From Flaccisagitta enflata (Eukaryota > Chaetognatha > Sagittoidea > Aphragmophora), in contig OZ231127.1 of assembly GCA_965153355.1 (NCBI GenBank), forward strand, positions 7,130,001 through 7,194,000: DNA of 64,000 nucleotides, read 5' to 3'. Each line of letters starts with the position of its first letter. Position 1 is the first letter of the stretch. Under the pieces are notes generated by a model. The model searched no databases and was not told the DNA's origin. It saw nothing but the letters and a program-made list of their open reading frames with translations. The position numbers and the translations under genes were made by a program. Below are positions 11,473-21,800 of the stretch, piece by piece.

Positions 11473-12150
11473 CCATCTTGGCCATAAATATATGGACAGC
11501 TTTAAAGCGTCATAACTTGCAGTGAGATGATCTTTTTCTTCAAAATTTGAATCTTTGAAAAATATATCAAATGAGACCCATTTTGAAATCAGAGCCCAAT
11601 GAACAAAACATTTGCTTTTTGCTAGCGTGGTGGGCAAATCTTTTTAGGTGCGACAAAGCACCTCTATAACTGGCTCTGTCCGTCGGTCGGTCTGTCTGTC
11701 TGTAACGCATTCGTTCAACGATCCACACGTCGCACCTTATTGGCCTACTTGGCCTTGTTTTTTGTTTAAGGGAGATGGTGCATTGGCGCACTGCGCCAAA
11801 TGTACTGTAATTATAAGATCGATGAGGCGAGCTTGTCTAAGGTTAGCCCAGATCAATCCAGATCTCATTCCCATTCAGAAATCAAAGATTCAAAAAGAAA
11901 ACCTGCAGAAACACGGGAACACAGCATTCAAAGCAGGGCTGAAATGTATCACATAAAAGGTTTGAAACTACATCACTCCAGAGTACCTATAGTCTCTCTA
12001 TATGCAAGTTGATGCCAAAGCGTATGCAGGTGGGGGTGGATGCCCAACATGGTCATGCTTAATATCAGATGCATTTTATATGTTTTCTTTTCACTTCTAG
12101 TCAATAGATCTTTTTTGGACCTACTGTAAGGATATTTATGGCCAAGATGG
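11473..12150 (+). mobile_element. Decayed Tc1/mariner element with TIRs
   Basis: The ends form an inverted repeat: CCATCTTGGCCATAAATAT on the left and the same sequence in reverse on the right. They are flanked by TTA on both sides (TA is the usual mariner target). Between 11846 and 12065 broken frames recall the C-terminal half of Tc1/mariner transposase: an SPD..NP-like segment around the third catalytic region, a KHGNTAFKA block, an ITPEYL block and a final MPKRMQV..DAQHGHA block. Stops and shifts abolish function. A stem-loop repeat sits inside at 11646-11757. Confidence 0.75.
11646..11757 (+). mobile_element. Stem-loop repeat, GGTGC subfamily, nested
   Basis: After TTTTT (11641-11645) comes the hairpin GGTGCGACAAAGCACC (11647-11662), then TCTATAACTGGCTCTGTCC, a short GTCG/GTCT core and a 3' end GGCCTTG followed by a T-run. 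At 112 bp it is the shortest complete-looking copy. The stem differs from the GTCGCG type but still pairs. Confidence 0.75.
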
Positions 12151-12201
12151 TTAAAAGTATTTTGTCTTATATTTTCCGTTATTTGGAGCCTCTCTTTTAA
12201 G

Positions 12202-12950
12202 TCACGCGCACATTACGCTGAGGAGAATACACTTTTTTTCACGCAGGGACCCAGAGGAGGGCCCAGATTTTTTTATTCTGATGTAGCTAATGTATTCTAA
12301 AAATTTCAGGACGATAGGTGTTCGTGAACATTCATCATATTGCACATCGTGCACATCGTGCACATTGCACATCATATTGCTCATCGTTAAGGAGGCCAAA
12401 ATTTCAAAATCATTTTTCCTCAAAACTGATGCCAGATTCAGATTCCTTGTAAAAATTATATCAGATACTATACTTCATTTTTTCAGTATTTTGTTTTTAA
12501 GCAGAAAAAAATCCAAAAAAACTCTAAAAAGACCTTGTTTTTTGAAAACCCTTATTTTTGGAGTTTTTTTGCATTTTTTCAGCTTATAAACAATGTTTTG
12601 AAAAAAGAAAATATAGTATCTGACATAAATTTTTACAAGGAATCTGAATCTGGTATCACATTTGAGGGAAAATGATTTTGAAATTTTGGCCCCCTTAAGG
12701 ATGAACCATATTTCAGGTGCAATATGATGAATGTTTAAGAATGGCTATGGTCCTGAAATCTTTAGAATACATTAGTTACATCAAAATAAAAAAATCTGGG
12801 CCCTCCTCTGGGTCCCTGCATGAAAAAAAGTGTATTCTCCTCAGCGTAGCGCACATGACTCTACAGCCACTTGGTTGGTTAATTGGTCCATCGGTTCGTT
12901 AGTTGGAACATCAGAAAACACGCGACTGTTTGGTTAACCTAGTTATTCAT
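12202..12950 (+). mobile_element. Stem-loop repeat split by the foldback element
   Basis: GTCACGCGCACAT lies left of the foldback element and GACTCTACAGCCACTTGG right of it. Joined without the duplicated 8 bp they give the family's 5' hairpin (GTCA.....TGAC stem) and the CTCTACA box, followed by a GGTTGG/GGTCC core to about 12950. Confidence 0.75.
12214..12848. mobile_element. Foldback-type DNA element, copy 1, 8 bp target duplication
   Basis: A near-palindromic element of 635 bp. The left end TACGCTGAGGAGAATACAC and right end GTGTATTCTCCTCAGCGTA are perfect inverted repeats, and the complementarity continues with small differences for about 300 bp per arm. GCGCACAT directly flanks both ends (12206-12213 and 12849-12856), a perfect 8 bp target duplication. 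Removing the element restores the hairpin of a stem-loop repeat. An 8 bp duplication is typical of hAT, P and some other DNA transposon groups, but the terminus is not the usual hAT one. No transposase is present. Confidence 0.92.
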
Positions 12951-12981
12951 GAACCAAAACCACACAACCATGCAACGTTTT

Positions 12982-13470
12982 TAGTTGCGTGCTACGCGAC
13001 TCTACACCCCGCTTTGTCGGTCCGTTGGTCCGTCGGTCCATTGGTCCGTTGGTCCATCTGTCCGTCCATCACACATTACTTTTTTGGGGTTTTTATGGTC
13101 TTTGGCCTCACTGCTCCTGCCCATATGACATCAGTTCATAATGAGACCGCTGCAAGAGCTTAAATGAAGGAGCTACCCACAACAGTCAGGAAAATTTTTA
13201 GTTGCAACAATGTTCGATTTTTAAGTTGAAGAAAAAATAGAAAAACTTCAAGATTGATTTTCCCGTCTGCTTTTGCCTTTGGCTTTCTTATTTCCGTGAA
13301 GCGTCCGTGTTAACTTTTTTAATTCTCTCAAAAATGAGTAAGACGTCAATATTTTGGAGGGAAAAAGAGGGCCTATAACGCGCCGATTAGAATCATCTCC
13401 AATGATGACCTTGATTACGGCCCCTGCCCACCTGCACGCGACTGGGGTAGCCGTGTTTCCGGCCTTGTTT
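12982..13470 (+). mobile_element. Stem-loop repeat copies, 5' part and separate 3' part
   Basis: A 5' portion starts after TTTTT with GTTGCGTGCTACGCGAC (12984-13000), continues through CTCTACACCCCGCTTTGTC, a GGTCCGTT core, ACTTTTTTGGGG and CTCACTGCTCCTGCCC to about 13127. A separate 3' portion lies at about 13398-13466 (GGCCCCTGCCCACC.., ending CCGGCCTTGTTTTT). Between them is about 270 bp with no recognised feature. Confidence 0.7.
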
Positions 13471-13833
13471 TTCTCAATAATTGTGCGACAAGTGTCATTG
13501 TTATGTCTTTGTGTAATCATGATTGTAGAGGTAACACGGAGCACGCGATTGTTGGTCTGTTGGGCTCGTTGTCTTTGCTCTTTTTCTTATTATAGTTTTA
13601 TACAAACGCATTTGGACACTAAATCAAAACGGAACTGTGATAAGGATACATCTACGTTGTTTGGACAATCATTTTTTGGGTCATTTATCCGCTCTCTGCT
13701 AAAAGAGTTGAGATTCCAGTTTCAACATCGAACGTGTTTTAGGCGAGTAAATGTTTTATGTCATTATTGTTGTTATTGCATCTGTTTAAGGCAGTTGCAC
13801 CACACCACATACTGTAAAATAAAAGTACAGAAA

Positions 13834-13993
13834 ATTCAGCCACCAAAAGTTTATGGGGCTGAGGAGGTGTGACAGGACTGCCAGAGTTTCAGACTGACAG
13901 TAATCTATCTGAGCTGGATGAGAATCATCTTGAGGCAGCCATCATGCTTTGAGGAAATTAATCGGTTACTGCAAACAATTTTTTTTTAAAACA
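13834..13993 (+). pseudogene. 5' part of the 14109-15652 gene, in shifted frames
   Basis: Three short protein-like segments follow each other in different frames. PPKVYGAEEV (ending at a TGA at 13870-13872) is followed, two bases out of register at GGTGTGACAGG, by GLPEFQTDSNLSELDENH and more. One base out of register at ATGCTTTGAGG comes EEINRLLQT. A splice-acceptor-like TTTTTTTTTAAAACAG ends at about 13993. Either the locus is a decaying pseudogene, or these are indel errors in repeats and T-runs, or there are small exons. The 2 bp and 1 bp shifts both fall in short tandem or homopolymer contexts. No known family is recognised. Confidence 0.45.
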
Positions 13994-15652
13994 GGCCTCC
14001 ATTGTTGTCTGTTGACCTGGAACGCCTGGCCAATCATACTGAAACGGATGGAATTAAAGGTCATAGTGAAAGTGCTGCAACTGATCGCCGGCACATTGCT
14101 CAGTTCGTCTGATCGCCGGCACATTGCTCAGTTCGTCACCAACGTTGTTGACCCAAAGAACACTGAGGCCGAAACTATCGCGTCTATCAGGCCGCAGATA
14201 GATCAGATCCAAACCTCCATCAATGACCTCAAGATGAAGGACCAAAAGGTTGCCCAGGATTTATTTAGTGATGCCATCAGCTCCATGAGAATCAAGTTCC
14301 AAGGCATTTCAGCAAGTGACCCCAAGAGTCTGAAACATCACAGCAAACGCATCGAAAGCGATTTGAAGAGCGCTCAAGAAAAAGCATTAGCTGCCAATCA
14401 TTCAGGCCTCAAAGCCGAGGAAAAGTTGGACAGCTTCATATGGATCATTGTCACTGAAATGCTCAGAGTCCTGAATGAAGCAACATCAAAATCTTCGCTG
14501 GAAACCGGTGACCTGAAAAGGATTGAAACTTTTCTTAGAGTTGCGCAAGAAAAATGCTTCAAATACTTGAATAAGGCAAACGAGATCGAAGCAATTACGG
14601 ATTTTGTTGCCAGCAAAATACAAGTCGAAGGATATAGGGCGTCTTGGAAGTTGATGTCCACTGATAGAACCGAGCAGCTTGCTCAGTTGCTCTATGTGAA
14701 TATTCAGGCAATGGAGTTCTTCCGTATGATGGAAGAAAAGTATGCCAAAAAAGTCAACCGGGTAGACGGCCTTCCTCTCTCTCCTCTCTTTACCTTCCTT
14801 CTGCTCGGGTATATAAGCTTCCTCTCTCTCGGGTATATAAGCTGCTCGAGCTGGTACGTCGGGGCTCTTCTCTCCATCTTGTATTCTCTGTATATGTTCT
14901 CATTATACTCGCCTGAGCATGCTGGCTTCTGGGCAACTGATGGGCAACTGATGGGCTTGGTCGCTTCATCAAACGAGGCTTCAACGCCACTGATCATGGG
15001 TTTGAGTCCCCTTGACTTGATCAGCAAGCTCGAGGAAAGCAAAGGCATCAATGAGGGGGTATTAAAGCCCTCTGGAGGCTCCCAAGCTGGTTTCCAGTTT
15101 CAACAATTGAGAATTCAAGCTCTTGGGATGATCAGAAAAGATGACCCCGATTCATGCATCAAGGCTGGTTTACGGGAAGCGGCGAATATGGCACATGGTG
15201 GAACTGCAAAAGCTAACAGCTGGTATTGGCATGATACACTTGATAGCAGCCGAGAAGCTTATCAACCTGGAAGGGCATTTACCAAGGGATTTTTCAATAT
15301 GTGGATGAGTCAAGTGCTTGATTCATCAATTGATGCACACTACATAGAGAGAAATCTGTTGGCGCCTGTGATCCCTCGTGTTTTGGCTGTGAAAGGAAGT
15401 CCATATTCATCGGCGCCATTCGTGGATGCGGAGGCACCTTCAGAGTTCAAATTCATTGCGCGCGAAAAAGACGACGAAGAGTGGGAAACTCTTTTGCAAG
15501 TTGATGGACTCAAATGGGAAACATCTGGAATGTCTGCTGCAACGTGGCGCTTTTGGCCATTAGATGCCAAAAAAAGTATTCAGTCATTTCGATTGGAAAT
15601 GAAAAACACTGGAAAAGCTGTTAAAATTAGACAAATCCAACTTTATTGTTAG
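13949..15652 (+). CDS. Unrecognised protein; frame disturbed by a 28 bp tandem duplication
   Basis: The best cellular coding region here: about 515 codons open from 14109 to a TAG at 15650-15652, with ordinary amino-acid composition. The open frame upstream has no ATG before 14048. A 28 bp tandem duplication (14081-14108 and 14109-14136, CTGATCGCCGGCACATTG..) changes frame; reading the first copy in the other frame gives DRRHIAQFV joined to LERLANHTETDGIKGHSE-like sequence upstream, which looks like the original protein. Residues 60-260 are Lys/Glu-rich and look mainly helical. A hydrophobic segment encoded at about 14755-14930 looks foreign. The C-terminal ~80 residues (EWETLLQVDGLKWET..FRLEMKN..IRQIQLY) faintly recall a discoidin/F5-8C-like beta-sandwich, but that is a guess. 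It may be a frameshifted gene or a recent pseudogene. Function unknown. Confidence 0.6.
   Translation: MRKLIGYCKQFFFKTGLHCCLLTWNAWPIILKRMELKVIVKVLQLIAGTLLSSSDRRHIAQFVTNVVDPKNTEAETIASIRPQIDQIQTSINDLKMKDQKVAQDLFSDAISSMRIKFQGISASDPKSLKHHSKRIESDLKSAQEKALAANHSGLKAEEKLDSFIWIIVTEMLRVLNEATSKSSLETGDLKRIETFLRVAQEKCFKYLNKANEIEAITDFVASKIQVEGYRASWKLMSTDRTEQLAQLLYVNIQAMEFFRMMEEKYAKKVNRVDGLPLSPLFTFLLLGYISFLSLGYISCSSWYVGALLSILYSLYMFSLYSPEHAGFWATDGQLMGLVASSNEASTPLIMGLSPLDLISKLEESKGINEGVLKPSGGSQAGFQFQQLRIQALGMIRKDDPDSCIKAGLREAANMAHGGTAKANSWYWHDTLDSSREAYQPGRAFTKGFFNMWMSQVLDSSIDAHYIERNLLAPVIPRVLAVKGSPYSSAPFVDAEAPSEFKFIAREKDDEEWETLLQVDGLKWETSGMSAATWRFWPLDAKKSIQSFRLEMKNTGKAVKIRQIQLYC
14750..14960 (+). other. Insert-like segment inside the ORF: duplicated TATATAAGCT and an 11 bp repeat
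   Basis: In frame within the ORF at 13949-15652 but unlike the surrounding protein. CTCGGGTATATAAGCT occurs twice, at about 14807 and 14837, followed by TCTCTC-rich sequence; downstream GGGCAACTGAT is tandemly duplicated (11 bp, about 14931-14953). It could be an unspliced intron, a promoter or LTR fragment, or an exonised insertion. The 11 bp duplication alone would change frame. Confidence 0.5.
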
Positions 15653-16055
15653 ATGGCCCTAGACATTTTTACTCATAGTTGTTCTGTGGTGGAGGGATTT
15701 TAGGTGATTCTGGCATGGTTGATAAATAGATGGTAATTGGATCAGTGTTGTTATCAAGGCGTAACTAAGCATGCTTTCCATGTAGAATGCGTTTTAGTGG
15801 TAACCTTGTTGCACAAGGAGAAGCGTTTAGAGTCATGATTTTAACCGTGATTTTTATGGTGAGCAGCTAATGATTTACGCATTATGAATTCGTGTACATC
15901 GTGAATTCAATCAAACTTTTTATTTGCAATTTTTTTTCAATTACTTTTTATCTTTTTTTACTCCCTGGTGTGCATGCCGTGGGTTTTTAGAGCTTCACTT
16001 TTACAAGATTTTGATGGCTTTTATTGATCACGTCATAGATATTCCTCGCCTTTTT

Positions 16056-16258
16056 AGTCGCGGACACGCGACTCTACACCTTGCTGTGTCGGTCGGTCCG
16101 TCCGTCCGTCCGTCCAAAATATTTTTGAATTGCGATTGGTTTACACATTACTGCTCCTGCCCAACCATCCGCGACTGGATTGCCGTGTATCCGGCCTTGT
16201 TTTCATCACCGCCCCTGCCCACCCGCACGCCTCTTGGCTAGCCCTGTATCCGGCCTTG
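16056..16258 (+). mobile_element. Stem-loop repeat copy, near full length
   Basis: After TTTTT comes the hairpin GTCGCGGACACGCGAC (16057-16072; 6 bp stem, GACA loop), TCTACACCTTGCTGTGTC, a short GTCC core, TTACTGCTCCTGCCCAACC and CCGTGTATCCGGCCTTG. A second 3' box (GCCCCTGCCCACCCGCACG.. to CCGGCCTTGTTT) follows, so the 3' module is duplicated. Confidence 0.85.
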
Positions 16259-16325
16259 TTTGTTGCCCTCTACACTTACTCATTTGAGCGTCTATCATAT
16301 CAATTAGTATGATTTCAGGAAAATA

Positions 16326-17061
16326 CAGTATGATTGTTTTCGTTTGCAACATAACAGGAAGACGTAATTCAAAAAGTAATAAAGATAATTAAATTCTGAA
16401 AAAAGTTCTCAAAAGATTATAAAAATACATTTCATGATATATCAGTAAAAGGATGTCTTTAGAGAAATTTGATACTCTCAACATAAAAAGAACCATGAAA
16501 CTTACTTGACAAATTGACAAATTGAAAAATTTGGCAAGATTTAAAAGATGGACAGTTTATCTTTAAATTGTTCTCATTTCTAAACGGTTTGAGCTGCAGA
16601 TGCCAGATTGGTCTTGAATGAAAGATAATTTGAAGTATTTTTTAAGTCTTCTTTCAACTAAGCACTGATTTGATGTCTTGAATACATTTTATATACTATC
16701 AGCAGGAATTCTTGTTAGAATTTAAAAAAAGATCCCATTTCTTCAACATTTTCTATGATACATGTTTCAAAATAGGTTTCTTTTCCGACCTGGTATCTGT
16801 AGGTCAAATTGGTTAGAAATGACAGCAATCTAAAGAAAAACAGTCTATCTTGTTACATAAAAAATAGTCTTTTTTAATCAAATATGCCTTAAAACTAATA
16901 GTAAGATAATTTGATCAAATTTTTGTTGAAAAATCTAAGGAGTTTTACATTAGCAAATGTATTTTCAATATCTTTCAGTATCTTTTTTCAGAAATAGATT
17001 ATCTCTACAACTTTTAGAAATATGATGTCATGAAATGTTGCAAACGAAAACAATCATACTG
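16326..17061. mobile_element. Mariner-type TIR element (MITE), 736 bp
   Basis: The ends are 27 bp inverted repeats that appear perfect, beginning CAGTATGATTGTTTTCG. TA flanks both sides (16324-16325 and 17062-17063). A/T-rich interior, no transposase. TA target and CAGT-type ends point to Tc1/mariner. Confidence 0.9.
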
Positions 17062-17401
17062 TATGTGAATCGTATGATTGATAAATAAAGGGTAATCAGA
17101 TCGCATTTTCATCTACTTGGGATCATGTATCATTCTAATTTTAAGACTACCAACCTACTAAGTGTACTCGGCTTGACTGACTTTAAAAGGGTAATATCTC
17201 CATTTCTCTTAAAAAGGAATGATAAAAGCGTGACTGACATCAGCTGCAATTAAAGAGACATGACACACAAAAAGTTGGATCAGAAACTTTCTCTTCAGTC
17301 GCCATAGAATTACAACGTGAACTCGAACCTTTCAACGAAATTCGACAACGGGCAACGAACAATGCATTAAACAGCGGATACCGAAAGCGATACGATTCAT
17401 T

Positions 17402-17608
<207 letters not shown>

Positions 17609-17661
17609 ACGCAGCTTTGCATTAGAAACAGGCACGCACGCAGGTTTGCCTTTGAAAATAC

Positions 17662-17912
17662 CTGTTGAGGGTATCTTTGGTGATGGTCCCCGACTGATCG
17701 TTGTCCGCGCCACTTTGGTCATCATCGGCATCGGCGTCAAGGGAGGCGTAATGACGCAAATGACGCCACGTGGCGCTCCCATTTCCGCTCGACGCCAGTT
17801 TCACCGCCGCCGCCGCCGTCATCACGCCGCCACCGCTGCCGCCGCCGCCGCAATCGGCGGCCTCATTCCCGGTGCCACCGTCAATGTTTCCACGACTGCA
17901 AGATCCGCCAAT
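17662..17912 (-). CDS. Putative minus-strand exon, Gly/Ala/Asp-rich
   Basis: On the minus strand a GC-rich open segment is bounded by an acceptor-like CTTAATCAG (ends near 17912) and a strong donor-like CAACAG/GTATTT (17662/17661). The frame encodes a Gly-rich stretch, a short Ala run, then TWRHLRHYASLDADADDDQ and an acidic/Ser/Thr tail. No domain is recognised. It could be a downstream exon of the same minus-strand gene as 22541-23150, which has similar Gly-rich and Asp-rich composition; the 48 bp array would then lie between them. The splice sites are read by eye only. Confidence 0.35.
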
Positions 17913-18209
17913 TCTGATTAAGTTGAAGCGCAAACAGTTGATTTATTCCAGCTTCTTTATGTACTCTATTACTCTATACTCTATACTCATTTGATGATGA
18001 TTTGGATGTTCATTATACATTTTGTGCACAACTGCCCTTGCCCAATATTCAAAAAAGCTTCTGTCACACAGTCTTGGTCTGCAACTCCTTACTCGGTCAT
18101 GTTTACTCTTTTAAGTTGAATTAGTGAGAGAAGCTGAAATAGAATTGTAAAAGAGGCAAAATAAATACGAAACAGCTCTGTTTTTCATTTTTTAAAAATT
18201 TTCATACCG

Positions 18210-18840
18210 TGGTGCTTTTCCATTCAAGGACACAGTGTCGTTGAATTGTGCATACTGTGGGGCTCGTCTATTTTTGAAATCTAATGTTCAAGGTCACATA
18301 GTCATTTGATTTTGCATGTACCGTGGGGCTCTTCCAATCAAGGTCACATTGTCATTTAATTGTGCATACTTTGGGGCTTGTCCATTCAAGGTCACATTGT
18401 CATTTGATTGTGCAGATTGTGGGGCTTGTCTATTTTCAAAATGCCCATACTGTAGGGCTTGTCCGTTCAAGGTCACATTCTTATTTGATTGTTCATACTG
18501 TGAGGGTCGTCCATTCAAGGTCACAGTGTTATTTGATTGTGCATATAGTGAGGCTTGTCTGTTTAAGCTCACATTGTCATTTGATTAAGCATACCGTGGG
18601 GCTCTCTTATTTAAGGTCATATTGTCATTTGATTGTGCATACCGTGGGGCTCTTCCATTCAAGGTTGCAGTGTCATTTGATTGAGCATACCATTGGGTTT
18701 GTCCATTTTCAAAATATGCGTACCATAGGGCTCTTCTGTTCAAGGTCACATTGTCAATTGATTGTGCATACCATGGGGCTCTTCCGTTCAAGAACAGTGT
18801 CATCGGATAGTGCATACCGTTGGGCTCTTCCATTCAAGGT
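18210..18840. repeat. Diverged edge of the 48 bp monomer array
   Basis: About 13 degenerate units related to the array at 18841-22540, with variable length and inserts (for example TTTTCAAAATGCCCATAC). The frame is broken several times. Greater divergence at an array edge is typical of satellite evolution. Confidence 0.9.
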
Positions 18841-21800
18841 CACATAGTCATTTGATAGTGCATACCGTGGGGCTCTTCTGTTCAAGGTCACATTGTCATT
18901 TGATAGTGCATACCGTGGGGCTCTTCCGTTCAAGGTCACATAGTCATTTGATAGTGCATACCGTGGGGCTCTTCCGTTCAAGGTCACATAGTCATTTGAT
19001 AGTGCATACCGTGGGGCTCTTCCGTTCAAGGTCACATAGTCATTTGATAGTGCATACCGTGGGGCTCTTCCGTTCAAGGTCACATAGTCATTTGATAGTG
19101 CATACCGTGGGGCTCTTCCGTTCAAGGTCACATAGTCATTTGATAGTGCATACCGTGGGGCTCTTCTGTTCAAGGTCACAATGTCATTTGATAGTGCATA
19201 CCGTTGGGCTCTTCCGTTCAAGGTCACATAGTCATTTGATAGTGCATACCGTGGGGCTCTTCCGTTCAAGGTCACATAGTCATTTGATAGTGCATACCGT
19301 GGGGCTCTTCCGTTCAAGGTCACATAGTCATTTGATAGTGCATACCGTGGGGCTCTTCTTTTCAAGGTCACATAGTCATTTAATAGTGCATACTGTGGGG
19401 CTCTTCCGTTCAAGGTCACAGAGTCATTTGATAGTGCATACTGTGGGGCTCTTCCGTTCAAAGTCACATAGTCATTTGATCGTGCATACCGTGGGGCTCT
19501 TCCGTTCAAGGTCACATAGTCATTTGATAGTGCATACCGTGGGGCTCTTCCGTTCAAGGTCACATAGTCATTTGATAGTGCAAACTGTGGGGCTCTTCCG
19601 TTCAAGGTCACATTGTCATTTGATAGTGCATACCGTGGGGCTCTTCCGTTCAAGGTCACATAGTCATTTGATAGTGCATACCGTGGGGCTCTTCCGTTCA
19701 AGGTCACATAGTCATTTGATAGTGCATACCGTGGGGCTCTTCTTTTCAAGGTCACATAGTCATTTGATAGTGCACACTGAGGGGCTCTTCCGTTCAAGGT
19801 TACATAGTCATTTGATCGTGCATACCGTGGGGCTCTTCTTTTCAAGGTCACATAGTCATTTGATAGTGCATACTGTGGGGCCCTTCCGTTCAAGGTCACA
19901 TAGTCATTTGATAGTGCATACTGTGGGGCTCTTCCGTTCAAAGTCACATAGTCATTTGATAGTGCATACCGTGGGGCTCTTCCGTTCAAGGTCACATAGT
20001 CATTTGATAGTGCATACCGTGGGGCTCTTCTTTTCAAGGTCACATAGTCATTTGATAGTGCATACCGTGGGGCTCTTCCGTTCAAGGTCACATAGTCATT
20101 TGATAGTGCATACCGTGGGGCTCTTCCGTTCAAGGTCACATAGTCATTTGATAGTGCATACCGTGGGGCTCTTCCGTTCAAGGTCACATAGTCATTTGAT
20201 AGTGCATACCGTGGGGCTCTTCTTTTCAAGGTCACATAGTCATTAGATAGTGCACACTGAGGGGCTCTTCCGTTCAAGGTCACATAGTCATTTGATAGTG
20301 CATACCGTGGGGCTCTTCCATTCAAGGTCACATAGTCATTTGATAGTGCATACAGTGGGGCTCTTTGGTTCAAGGTCACATAGTCATTTGATAGTGCATA
20401 CTGTGGGGCTCTTCCGTTCAAAGTCACATAGTCATTTGATCGTGCATACCGTGGGGCTCTTCCATTCAAGGTCACATAGTCATTTGATAGTGCATACCGT
20501 GGGGCTCTTCTTTTCAAGGTCACATAGTCATTTGATAGTGCATACCGTGGGGCTCTTCCGTTCAAGGTCACATAGTCATTTGATAGTGCATACCGTGGGG
20601 CTCTTCTTTTCAAGGTCACATAGTCATTTGATAGTGCATACTGTGGGGCTCTTCCGTTCAAAGTCACATAGTCATTTGATCGTTCATACCATGGGGCTCT
20701 TCCGTTTAAGGTCACATAGTCATTTGATAGTGCATACCGTGGGGCTCTTCTTTTCAAGGTCACATAGTCATTTGATAGTGCATACCATGGGGCTCTTCGG
20801 TTCAAGGTCACATAGTCATTTGATAGTGCATACAGTGGGGCTCTTCGGTTCAAGGTCACATAGTCATTTGATAGTGCATACTGTGGAGCTCTTCTTTTCA
20901 AAGTCACATAGTCATTTGATCGTGCATACCGTGGGGCTCTTCTGTTCAAGGTCACATAGTCATTTGATAGTGCATACCGTGGGGCTCTTCTTTTCAAGGT
21001 CACATAGTCATTTGATAGTGCATACCGTGGGGCTCTTCTTTTCAAGGTCACATAGTCATTTGATAGTGCATACAGTGGGGCTCTTCGGTTCAAGGTCACA
21101 TAGTCATTTGATAGTGCATACTGTGGGGCTCTTCCGTTCAAAGTCACATAATCATTTGATTGTGCATACCGTGGGGCTCTTCCGTTCAAGGTCACATAGT
21201 CATTTGATAGTGCATACCGTGGGGCTCTTCCGTTCAAGGTCACATAGTCATTTGATAGTGCATACCGTGGGGCTCTTCCGTTCAAGGTCACATAGTCATT
21301 TGATAGTGCATACCGTGGGGCTCTTCCGTTCAAGGTCACATAGTCATTTGATAGTGCATACCGTGGGGCTCTTCCGTTCAAGGTCACATAGTCATTTGAT
21401 AGTGCATACCGTGGGGCTCTTCCGTTCAAGGTCACATAGTCATTTGATAGCGCATACCGTGGGGCTCTTCTTTTCAAGGTCACATAGTCATTTGATAGTG
21501 CATACCGTGGGGCTCTTCTTTTCAAGGTCACATAGTCATTTGATCGTGCATACAGTGGGGCTCTTCGGTTCAAGGTCACATAGTCATTTGATAGTGCATA
21601 CTGTGGGGCTCTTCCGTTCAAAGTCACATAGTCATTTGATCGTGCATACTGTGGGGCTCTTCCGTTCAAGGTCACATAGTCATTTGACAGTGCATACCGT
21701 GGGGCTCTTCTTTTCAAGGTCACATAGTCATTTGATAGTGCATACCGTGGGGCTCTTCCGTTCAAGGTCACATAGTCATTTGATAGTGCATACCGTGGGG

